This document shows, piece after piece, positions 25,846 through 32,117 of a DNA stretch of 32,117 nucleotides. Positions within the stretch are counted from its first letter, which is position 1. Each line of letters opens with the position of its first letter. The stretch covers positions 1 through 32,117 of the forward strand of contig SIAA01000022.1 in NCBI GenBank assembly GCA_009692045.1, read 5' to 3'. The DNA comes from Phycisphaerales bacterium. GTDB lineage: Bacteria > Planctomycetota > Phycisphaerae > Phycisphaerales > SM1A02. Position numbers and translations under genes: made by a program. The notes beneath the pieces are model-generated. The model was given only the letters and a program-made list of their open reading frames with translations, was not told the DNA's origin and searched no databases.

Positions 25846-28731
25846 CTAGTTCCCTTTCACGCCAGGCGGGAAAAACTCAACGACGGCGCGGTAGTAGAGC
25901 CTGCTCGAGTCTTCGATTCTGAGCGAGAGTTGCTGCAAGAAGGTCATATCCGACCAGCGGGGGTCCTGGGCAACGTTGTTGCTGCGGGGAAGAAAGGGCG
26001 TTCCATCGGCGTTACTGTCACGACCGGAGACAGTCAGTTGCTGGCGCAGCATGTCCCGCAGTCCCACGATTGACAAGCTGCCTTTGGCATCGACATCCTT
26101 GGAGTTGGCGATCCACTCCATGGCGAGGGGCAGATACCAATCCCAGATATACACCCCGTCCGCGCCTGCATCTTTGGCGGCCTGCAACTGCCCTTCGACG
26201 AACTCAGCAACCGTGAACGGGGGCAGTTGCGTTTGCTCGTTGATCAGCACGGTCGGATTGTGCCATCCCACTACGGGAAGAATGGGAAGCCGGCGGCCGG
26301 TGCGGGCGAGAACTGCAGCCTGCAGCACCCTCGCGCCCTCGACTTGCAAGTAAGTGTGCCAGTAGTTGCTGCTATGTCTACCCAGAGCCGGCAGGAGTGG
26401 ATCACCATAGACCGGTGTATCACGACCACCGATGCTGTGGATGGTGCCGGTGTACACGCGGGCATTCCAGGCCGCGAGATCCGGCCCCGGCGGTGCCGTC
26501 AGGAACCCTAGTGCCGCTGCGCGCGATCTCTCGGCATCAGTGGTTGCAGCGATGAGTTCGACGCGGTTCCATCCCGGCCGACCATCACTCTGCGACTTCA
26601 TGTAGCAAGTGGGAGTGATGGCATCGCAGCGACGGCCCACGAAATCAACAAACGAGTCTTCAAGAATGCTCGCGCGCGCCGTCGCTAGATTCTTGACAGC
26701 GCTCAGCAGTTGCTCGGCACCTAGCTTGCCGCGCGGAATTTGAACATGGGGGCTTCCACTGAGCACCGGATTATCCGCGAGGCCCATCATCGTGCGCAGT
26801 ACTCCGGCGCTGGCGGGGTTTCCCGGCCACCAGCCCTCGCACAGGCCATAGAAGGCGATGTGCGTCCGCGGGTACTTGTCGCGAATGGTTTGCAGCGCGG
26901 CATCGAACGCTGCCATCATCTTCCGGTCGCCATCAGAGCGTCCGCTAGGAATGGCGCCGCGCCACTCGGCGCACCAGCCCTCATAGTCGACATCGAGCAG
27001 TCCGGTCCAACTCTGGGGATCATGCAGAACTCGAAGAGCGGGGGAGTCTTCGACCCATCCATCAATAGAAGTGGATGTGACGCCTGAGACTGCCGTCGGT
27101 CCCCAGCCATAGGGCTTCTGAGGGAACTCTTGTATGTTCCACCCCGGAAATGATTGTTTACCTGCCTCCGGGCCAGCAGGATCGGACTGCCCTGCTTGCA
27201 TGCGTGCGACATCTCCCCACTGGGATGGATCGCCTTCATCCGGCGAGTTAGGGGGCGACTGTGGGTACATCTCCAGCACATTTGTTGAAACTTCGATCGA
27301 GCGCAGGAACTCGCTGAAGGTGCCGCTGTGAAAGGAAGTCGCACGGGTGGAGACGAGCGGCACCGGTTGCGCCAGGTCGAATGTCTCCACGAGGGGAGAG
27401 CCATCATCGTCGCGGGCAAGCATCTGAGTCTTGTCCAACTTCAACCAGACCCCCGTCGAGGTGAGGGGGACATCGAGTGAACGGGGTCGAGCGTTGATGA
27501 ACACTCGGATGCGGCGCACCTCGGGCGCGGTGGCGATCCGCCATACTTCGCCCGCGTCGACGCGAACGCCGGCGCAGAGTGCGGTGGAGGTCCATGTCGG
27601 CCTCGGCATTTCGATGGGCGCGAACTTCTGACCGACCTGCTGGAGCAAATCAGCCGCGGCAACCTCAGCAAGCGATGAGTTGGCGGCGCTACCCTCAAGG
27701 ACGAGGCCGGGAGCACCGTCGAGCAGAAGCAGTCTTGCCAATTCCGTGATGTACTTGGTTTCGCTGAAGGGGTTGAGAACTGCCTCATCTGCTCCCTCAA
27801 CGCTTGCGCTGATCCAGGGGCGAACCGGTCGCTGATCGCTGCCGCGAATGGATCGGGTGCGATGCACCAACTTGCGAACGGCATCGAAACCCGCCCCGCC
27901 AGCGGGGCCGAGATTTCCGCGCGACCAATCCACGGCGGATTTGTCAATCCGTCCCGTGACTGTTACGCCCGACTCCGGCAACTTGTCGGAGGTAGTGCGA
28001 ACATCTGGTGCTGCATGCGCATTGATGGAGGCGAGAGCGGGGGTGATCCCATATGAATCACGAACGCCGATGAGGAGGCCGGGGAAACTGGCCCGAATCG
28101 GCGCGACAATCGCGCTGGCAACGGCATCATCGAAAATTGTGCCGACTCCGTAGTCCCAGCGCAATCGGTCGGGAGTGCCCGAGGCGAGGTCCTGCAGCGA
28201 GTTCACACCCAGACGAGTTCGAAGTGCCGCAAACCGCGGGTCAGCGGCGATCGCTCCCCAGGTTGGATGTCCTAGGGGCGCGAGGCTGCCGACATCAAGA
28301 GTCCGTATCGGATCCACCAGCACGAGATCAGGCGCCACTCCGGTGGCTTTCAGTCGGCGGAAAAAGGTCTCAATCCGATCCTTGGTCGCTGCAGGCCCCG
28401 CCACGAGCCACGGTCCGGCAAACTCGTCGCGGAACCCGTCCTTGCGGATGCAGCCATCATCGAGGTGACCGACCAAGTCGAAGGCGAGGTCGCCGACCTC
28501 CAGCACGCGGGAACCCTCGGGAAGCGCCCGCAGCTCAAAGGCAATCGTGCTCGGATCTGAATCGCGCCTAACACGAAGAACGGCAGTGGCAGTAGCAGGC
28601 CCCGTTACCGTCACAGTCGCAAGCGGGGGAACTGAAGCGGCGGCTGAAGCGGGCGCGTTTGCTTGCGGCGCTTGCGCTTGAACCGATCCGGCAACAACGA
28701 GTGCGGCGACCCCCGATACACCGCGAGCCAT
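25846..28731 (-). CDS. Large secreted protein with glycoside-hydrolase-like (GH56-like?) features
   Basis: A 961-aa protein I cannot assign firmly. Signal peptide: MARGVSGVAALVVAGSVQAQ. The N-terminal half has a TIM-barrel-like mixed fold with VLVDPIRTLDVG. The C-terminal half has D582-Y-E584-G-W (in LLDVDYEGWCAEW), Y628 in HIAFYGLCEGWW, and GADGVYIWDWY at 856-866. This order, D-x-E then FYG, then G-A-D-G-x-x-I-W, resembles the GH56 hyaluronidase layout (DWE, FYG, GA.G.VIWG), where the E of DWE is the catalytic acid. This is inference, not a family assignment. The start at 28731 follows the flippase stop by five bases and starts the signal peptide. An earlier start at 28875 would overlap the flippase. 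Weak Shine-Dalgarno. Confidence 0.75.
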   Translation of the reverse strand: MARGVSGVAALVVAGSVQAQAPQANAPASAAASVPPLATVTVTGPATATAVLRVRRDSDPSTIAFELRALPEGSRVLEVGDLAFDLVGHLDDGCIRKDGFRDEFAGPWLVAGPAATKDRIETFFRRLKATGVAPDLVLVDPIRTLDVGSLAPLGHPTWGAIAADPRFAALRTRLGVNSLQDLASGTPDRLRWDYGVGTIFDDAVASAIVAPIRASFPGLLIGVRDSYGITPALASINAHAAPDVRTTSDKLPESGVTVTGRIDKSAVDWSRGNLGPAGGAGFDAVRKLVHRTRSIRGSDQRPVRPWISASVEGADEAVLNPFSETKYITELARLLLLDGAPGLVLEGSAANSSLAEVAAADLLQQVGQKFAPIEMPRPTWTSTALCAGVRVDAGEVWRIATAPEVRRIRVFINARPRSLDVPLTSTGVWLKLDKTQMLARDDDGSPLVETFDLAQPVPLVSTRATSFHSGTFSEFLRSIEVSTNVLEMYPQSPPNSPDEGDPSQWGDVARMQAGQSDPAGPEAGKQSFPGWNIQEFPQKPYGWGPTAVSGVTSTSIDGWVEDSPALRVLHDPQSWTGLLDVDYEGWCAEWRGAIPSGRSDGDRKMMAAFDAALQTIRDKYPRTHIAFYGLCEGWWPGNPASAGVLRTMMGLADNPVLSGSPHVQIPRGKLGAEQLLSAVKNLATARASILEDSFVDFVGRRCDAITPTCYMKSQSDGRPGWNRVELIAATTDAERSRAAALGFLTAPPGPDLAAWNARVYTGTIHSIGGRDTPVYGDPLLPALGRHSSNYWHTYLQVEGARVLQAAVLARTGRRLPILPVVGWHNPTVLINEQTQLPPFTVAEFVEGQLQAAKDAGADGVYIWDWYLPLAMEWIANSKDVDAKGSLSIVGLRDMLRQQLTVSGRDSNADGTPFLPRSNNVAQDPRWSDMTFLQQLSLRIEDSSRLYYRAVVEFFPPGVKGN

Positions 28732-28736
28732 CCAGT

Positions 28737-30263
28737 TCACAGTCTCAACAATCCGTTCAATCGTGGCTGAAAGCGCGCCGGCAGCACAGCGATAGTTGAT
28801 CGCAGCAGCGGTTCGCAGGCGACGCGCAGAGTGAAGAGAACGAGGGTCATATAGAGAGTTATGGTAATGGCGCACTCAAGCAGACCAACCAGCCGCAGGT
28901 CTACTTCGGCTGGGAGAATGCTCTTTACCGAGCTCGCTCCCAGCGAACTTGCGCCGACACCCGCGAGAGTGGCGAGAACTATGCCGTAGAGCATGTCTCG
29001 CATTGATTCATGTTTCCAAACACCATACCCCTTCATCAGAATCACCAGTTGTGCTGAGCTGACGAGCCCGGTGGTCAGGCCTACCCCAGCGGCGATGGCA
29101 ATGGCCGCATCACCGTCTGAGAGGTTTCTGCCATGTACATACCACCCGCCCGCGAGTGCGCCGATTGCCACGCTCGCCGCGCGCCAGAGATCGATGCGCA
29201 CCACCTTTCTGAATTCCTGCACGCCCATCAACGGACTAGCCATGATCGCCAACACCGTTGAAAACGCCAGACCACCAGAGAGCAGGTACACCGGATAAGC
29301 CGCCTGCGCCCACTTTCCCTTCCAAATCAGAAGCTCCATCGAAGGGAATACCGCAGCCATTCCCACCGACACGAGCGGGACGAAGACCATGCTGACGCTA
29401 AAGATGGTGCGCGCTGCCTTGGTAAGTCGAATCGGATCTTCCCGCAGGCGGGCTATAACCGGCACGAACACCCCCTGCAGGTTGTGGGTCATCATCATGG
29501 CGGGCTGACTGGCAAACTGATACGCGAAGTAATAGATACCGAGCGCACTCGAAGTGATGAACAACGATCCCACGAGGTAGTCAGCCTGCAGGGTGATGGT
29601 GGCAAGGACGCCAAGCAGCACTACCCACCGCATTGTGACTGAGGTCGGCTTGAACTTGGATGCGTCCCATTGAAATGCTCCTCTGCCGATTCCGCTGGCG
29701 AACAGACAGTAAATGGTCTCGATAAATGTTGCGAGGCACACCGGTACCGCCAGCGCCAGAGGTCCGTAACCCGACGTGGCCATGGCGATGGTCGCCGCCA
29801 ATCGCGCACCCGAGAGCGTCACTTCCAGTCGTGCCAGATCACGGAAGCGCAGGTCGCACTGCATCTTCGCGCGCGCGTGTTGGCCGATCGAGAGCAGAAA
29901 GAGCTGCAACCCCATCACGAAGAGGGTTGGGGACAGGCTCGGCTCTGAATACCACGACTCTGCCGGCAGCGCGACGCCCCAGGTGCCGATCGCGCCCATG
30001 GTTCCGCAGAAGAGCCCGAACCAGAAGAAGGGCCCTGCTGATTTCTCGAAATCTTCAGACTTGAATGTGGGAAGGTAGAAGTGAGTTCCGCCAGCTCGGA
30101 AGATGGCGGTGACGCCGATGATGCCCAGAGCCGTAGCGAATACGCCCACCTCTGAATCGGATAGGTATATCCCCACAACAATCTGGGAGCAGAACGAGAG
30201 CAGGCGCGTCACCACCGCGCCCATCATCGTCACCGCTACTCCGCTGGCTGTGTTCCGATCCAT
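28737..30263 (-). CDS. Polysaccharide/lipid-linked oligosaccharide flippase (Wzx/MATE-like)
   Basis: A 508-aa inner-membrane protein of the polysaccharide-synthesis (PST/Wzx, MOP superfamily) type, with 12-14 hydrophobic segments. It begins with TASGVAVTMMGAVVTRLLSF..VVGIYLSDSEVGVFATA, as in O-antigen flippases. It likely moves undecaprenyl- or lipid-linked oligosaccharide to the outer face. ATG 30263 is chosen over 30278 and 30344 because GGAG ends nine bases upstream. It is the first gene of a leftward operon with the secreted hydrolase-like protein (5-base gap), trmL and probably the pseudopilin gene. No glycosyltransferases lie nearby. Confidence 0.88.
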   Translation of the reverse strand: MDRNTASGVAVTMMGAVVTRLLSFCSQIVVGIYLSDSEVGVFATALGIIGVTAIFRAGGTHFYLPTFKSEDFEKSAGPFFWFGLFCGTMGAIGTWGVALPAESWYSEPSLSPTLFVMGLQLFLLSIGQHARAKMQCDLRFRDLARLEVTLSGARLAATIAMATSGYGPLALAVPVCLATFIETIYCLFASGIGRGAFQWDASKFKPTSVTMRWVVLLGVLATITLQADYLVGSLFITSSALGIYYFAYQFASQPAMMMTHNLQGVFVPVIARLREDPIRLTKAARTIFSVSMVFVPLVSVGMAAVFPSMELLIWKGKWAQAAYPVYLLSGGLAFSTVLAIMASPLMGVQEFRKVVRIDLWRAASVAIGALAGGWYVHGRNLSDGDAAIAIAAGVGLTTGLVSSAQLVILMKGYGVWKHESMRDMLYGIVLATLAGVGASSLGASSVKSILPAEVDLRLVGLLECAITITLYMTLVLFTLRVACEPLLRSTIAVLPARFQPRLNGLLRL

Positions 30264-30299
30264 AGTGCGAGTCTCCATGCCCGGAAGGAGAGTGGGAGT

Positions 30300-30305
30300 T
30301 ATACT
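30300..30305. promoter_or_regulatory. Divergent -10 region (TATACT / TATAGT-like)
   Basis: The sequence TTATACTAT is close to self-complementary. It gives TATACT on the plus strand for the 46-aa gene and TATAGT/TATAAC on the minus strand for the flippase gene, in the 68-base divergent gap. A small bidirectional promoter is a reasonable reading. Confidence 0.4.
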
Positions 30306-30331
30306 ATGAACCCACAAGCAAGGTCTTACCC

Positions 30332-30472
30332 ATGGGCGCAACACAAGTACTCATCGCAAACGGCATTTGGCTTCTATTCCTAGGCGGATGGTGCGTCGCC
30401 TACTTTCTTCAGGCGAGGGCAGACAAGGCCGCTGGTGGCAGGTTTGCGCCCGAGGATGAGCACTCCGCGTGA
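30332..30472 (+). CDS. 46-aa single-pass membrane peptide
   Basis: A 46-aa open frame: MGATQVLIAN, then a hydrophobic segment at 11-25 (GIWLLFLGGWCVAYF), then a basic/polar tail ending DEHSA. It starts 27 bases after TATACT and has AAGG about 11 bases upstream. It lies between the divergent flippase gene and tRNA-Arg, in a space too small for a larger gene. The pattern of a short N-terminus, one TM segment and a charged tail is typical of small regulatory membrane peptides, but the function is unknown. Confidence 0.5.
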   Translation: MGATQVLIANGIWLLFLGGWCVAYFLQARADKAAGGRFAPEDEHSA

Positions 30473-30487
30473 TCGCCTAGGCCAGTT

Positions 30488-30561
30488 GCCCGACTAGCTC
30501 AGATGGATAGAGCACCGGTTTCCTAAACTGGAGGTCGCGCGTTCGAGTCGCGCGTCGGGCG
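30488..30561 (+). tRNA. tRNA-Arg (CCT)
   Basis: A full cloverleaf: acceptor GCCCGAC (30488-30494) with GTCGGGC (30554-30560), D-arm GCTC..GAGC, anticodon stem CCGGT/ACTGG with loop TTCCTAA, and T-arm GCGCG-TTCGAGT-CGCGC. Anticodon CCT reads AGG. Discriminator is G at 30561. CCA is not encoded. Confidence 0.95.
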
Positions 30562-30613
30562 TTGTTCGACTCTAACAGATACATGAGAGCTTGCCTCCGG
30601 ATTCCACACTCCG

Positions 30614-32101
30614 ATGTCACTCGACCAACTCGATATCCGCACCGCGTCCTCCGATGGTCCGTCCTCAGGGTGGACCTCCCTTCGGCTCGCCACCCTGGTG
30701 GGTGGCCCGGCGATCGGGGCAGCACTATGGTTTCTGTTTCGCCCCCACGCGGGCGTGCCGGGGGCATTTAGCGAGTCAGGGTCGATCGTGCTGGGACTGC
30801 TGGCATGGATGGCGATCTGGTGGGCATGTCAGAGTGTCGAGCTTGCCATCACGGCGCTGCTGCCGGTGATCGTGCTGCCATTCACCGGCGCGGTTCCCGC
30901 CGATAAGGTTCTCACGCCGTATGCCAACGATCTCATCTTCCTCTTCGCCGGTGGCTCCGTGATCGGCCTCGCAATTGAACGGCACGGACTTGGGCAGCGG
31001 CTGTTGCAACTGGTACTGGCAAGGGTCGGCCGCTCGCCTGGGCGGGCGATCGCCTCGTTCCTTGTCGTCTCGGCAAGTGTCAGTGCCTGGGTCTCGAACA
31101 CCGCCACAACGCTCATGATGCTGCCGCTGGCGATGGCTGCGATTGCCCTCTATTCGCGAGGGGTCGACCGCAGCGGGCCCCTCGGCAAGCCCCTTCGCAA
31201 CTTTGAGACTTCGATCCTTCTCGCGGTTGCCTACGGAGCCACGATCGGTGGCGTGATCACGCTTCTAGGCAGCGCCCCCAATCCCATCGCGGCCGAATGG
31301 ATCCGCGGCAATGGCGGATCCATATCCTTCCTGCGCTGGTCGATGATCGGCCTACCGTGCGCCATCCTCATGATGATCGCGGCGCAACTGCTCTTTAGGA
31401 GACTGCTCCCGGTGCGGGGGCTTCCCTCGCCGCCAGATGACGACCCCTCGACCGGTGCAGCGCCACTGAGTCGCGCGGCTTGGGTCACGCTGCTCGTGTT
31501 CGGTCTGGCAGTGGCGGCGTGGATCGCGTCGCCGTTTCTCAAGTCTGCCGCTCCAGCTCTCGTGCTGCGCGATGGCATGATTGGAATCGCTGCGGCGATG
31601 CTGCTGCTTACTTTGCCCGCGCGAGGGGGGAGTGCCACACCCATCGTTCCCTGGAACCTCGTCGACCGTCTCCCTTGGGGCGTGTTCATTCTCTTTGGTG
31701 GCGGCATGAGCCTCTCCGAGGCGATGCAGTCAACCGGCGTGTCGGCGGCAATCGCCCAGAGCGTAGGGGGGATCAGCACGCTGCCTAGCATCGCAATCAT
31801 CGCGATCATTGTTGCCATACTCGCCTTTGCCAGCGAGATTGCCTCGAACACCGCGCTGACGGCGACAGCTGTACCAATTGTCGGAGCGCTTGCCCCTGGG
31901 CTGGGGATTCCCGCAGACAAACTGGTAGTCGCGGCGGCACTGGGCGCGAGCCTCGCCTTCATGCTGCCGGTGGGGACGCCACCGAGCGCGCTGGTGTACG
32001 CCACCGGCAAGATCAAGGTTCGCGACATGATGCGTCTGGGGTTCGCCCTCAACCTGGCCTCGATAGTCGTTGTGACGATCGTGTGCGGACTGTTGATGTA
32101 G
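30614..32101 (+). CDS. DASS/SLC13-family sodium:anion symporter
   Basis: A 495-aa inner-membrane transporter of the divalent anion:Na+ symporter family (dicarboxylates, sulfate or citrate). It has ~11-12 hydrophobic segments and both SNT motifs that form the sodium and substrate sites: S161-N-T in WVSNTATTLMM and S411-N-T in EIASNTALTATA. GTPPSALVYATGKI near 455 is the usual end. The substrate cannot be read; mdh elsewhere in the window makes C4-dicarboxylates plausible but is weak evidence. No Shine-Dalgarno is visible at the ATG. It starts 52 bases after tRNA-Arg with no terminator between. Confidence 0.9.
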   Translation: MSLDQLDIRTASSDGPSSGWTSLRLATLVGGPAIGAALWFLFRPHAGVPGAFSESGSIVLGLLAWMAIWWACQSVELAITALLPVIVLPFTGAVPADKVLTPYANDLIFLFAGGSVIGLAIERHGLGQRLLQLVLARVGRSPGRAIASFLVVSASVSAWVSNTATTLMMLPLAMAAIALYSRGVDRSGPLGKPLRNFETSILLAVAYGATIGGVITLLGSAPNPIAAEWIRGNGGSISFLRWSMIGLPCAILMMIAAQLLFRRLLPVRGLPSPPDDDPSTGAAPLSRAAWVTLLVFGLAVAAWIASPFLKSAAPALVLRDGMIGIAAAMLLLTLPARGGSATPIVPWNLVDRLPWGVFILFGGGMSLSEAMQSTGVSAAIAQSVGGISTLPSIAIIAIIVAILAFASEIASNTALTATAVPIVGALAPGLGIPADKLVVAAALGASLAFMLPVGTPPSALVYATGKIKVRDMMRLGFALNLASIVVVTIVCGLLM

Positions 32102-32117
32102 AGAAGGAGATGGGGGG

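Noticed and set aside
28732-28875. Extension of the large secreted protein to 28875
   Set aside because: It would overlap the flippase 3' end by over 100 bases and bury the signal peptide; the start at 28731 places it at the N-terminus.
31231-32052. 273-codon minus-strand frame inside the DASS transporter gene
   Set aside because: Antisense to a well-supported transporter; Ser/Ala/Met-rich shadow with no promoter or family motif.

Overview
The window looks like chromosomal DNA of a free-living, moderately GC-rich member of the Planctomycetota. The best evidence is the large DUF1549/DUF1553 (PSD1-type) protein followed directly by a Tat-exported DUF1501 protein, a pair typical of that phylum. 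The pseudopilin-like and Spy/CpxP-like secreted proteins and the short rRNA unit fit. A Phycisphaerae-like relative is my guess and is inference only. I see no phage, transposon, CRISPR, plasmid or classical defence genes.

Layout. 1-728: 3' end of a 23S rRNA, a 5S rRNA and a strong terminator. 860-6273 (+): a glycine-rich RRM protein, then a tightly packed run of an FHA-fused GspE/PilB ATPase, an HscB-like J-domain protein and two CNNM/CBS membrane proteins. 6299-9135 (+): tRNA-Ile(GAT), malate dehydrogenase, a two-TM unknown protein and DprA. 9089-11084 (-): HEAT-repeat protein, RsbW-type ATPase, STAS protein and MlaE-type permease, read leftward as one operon. 11132-12724 (+): guaA, meeting a secreted Gly/Tyr-rich unknown protein (-) tail to tail. 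13903-17479 (+): small His-tailed membrane protein, Tat-exported TIM-barrel isomerase-like protein, SDR threonine dehydrogenase and 2-amino-3-ketobutyrate CoA ligase. 17544-22210 (+): PSD1-type protein and DUF1501 protein. 22229-23341 (-): Mrp/ApbC. 23447-24235 (+): Lys/Gly-rich exported protein. 24283-30263 (-): a leftward operon of flippase, large secreted glycoside-hydrolase-like protein, TrmL and a pseudopilin-like protein. 30332-32101 (+): 46-aa membrane peptide, tRNA-Arg(CCT) and a DASS/SLC13 transporter.

How genes work together. Tdh and Kbl form the complete two-step threonine-to-glycine route. The RsbW/STAS/MlaE set looks like a phospho-switch or lipid-transport module without its ATPase and MCE partners. 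The flippase and the large secreted protein suggest export and processing of a polysaccharide.

The most interesting points are: (1) a recurrent promoter-to-start geometry in which a TAnnnT -10 box lies 6-9 bases before the start codon of at least six genes, implying common leaderless mRNAs; (2) a 961-aa secreted protein with a D-Y-E motif and spacing reminiscent of GH56 hyaluronidases, coupled to a flippase; (3) a pilus/secretion ATPase whose N-terminal domain is an FHA phosphopeptide reader, translationally coupled to an HscB-like co-chaperone.
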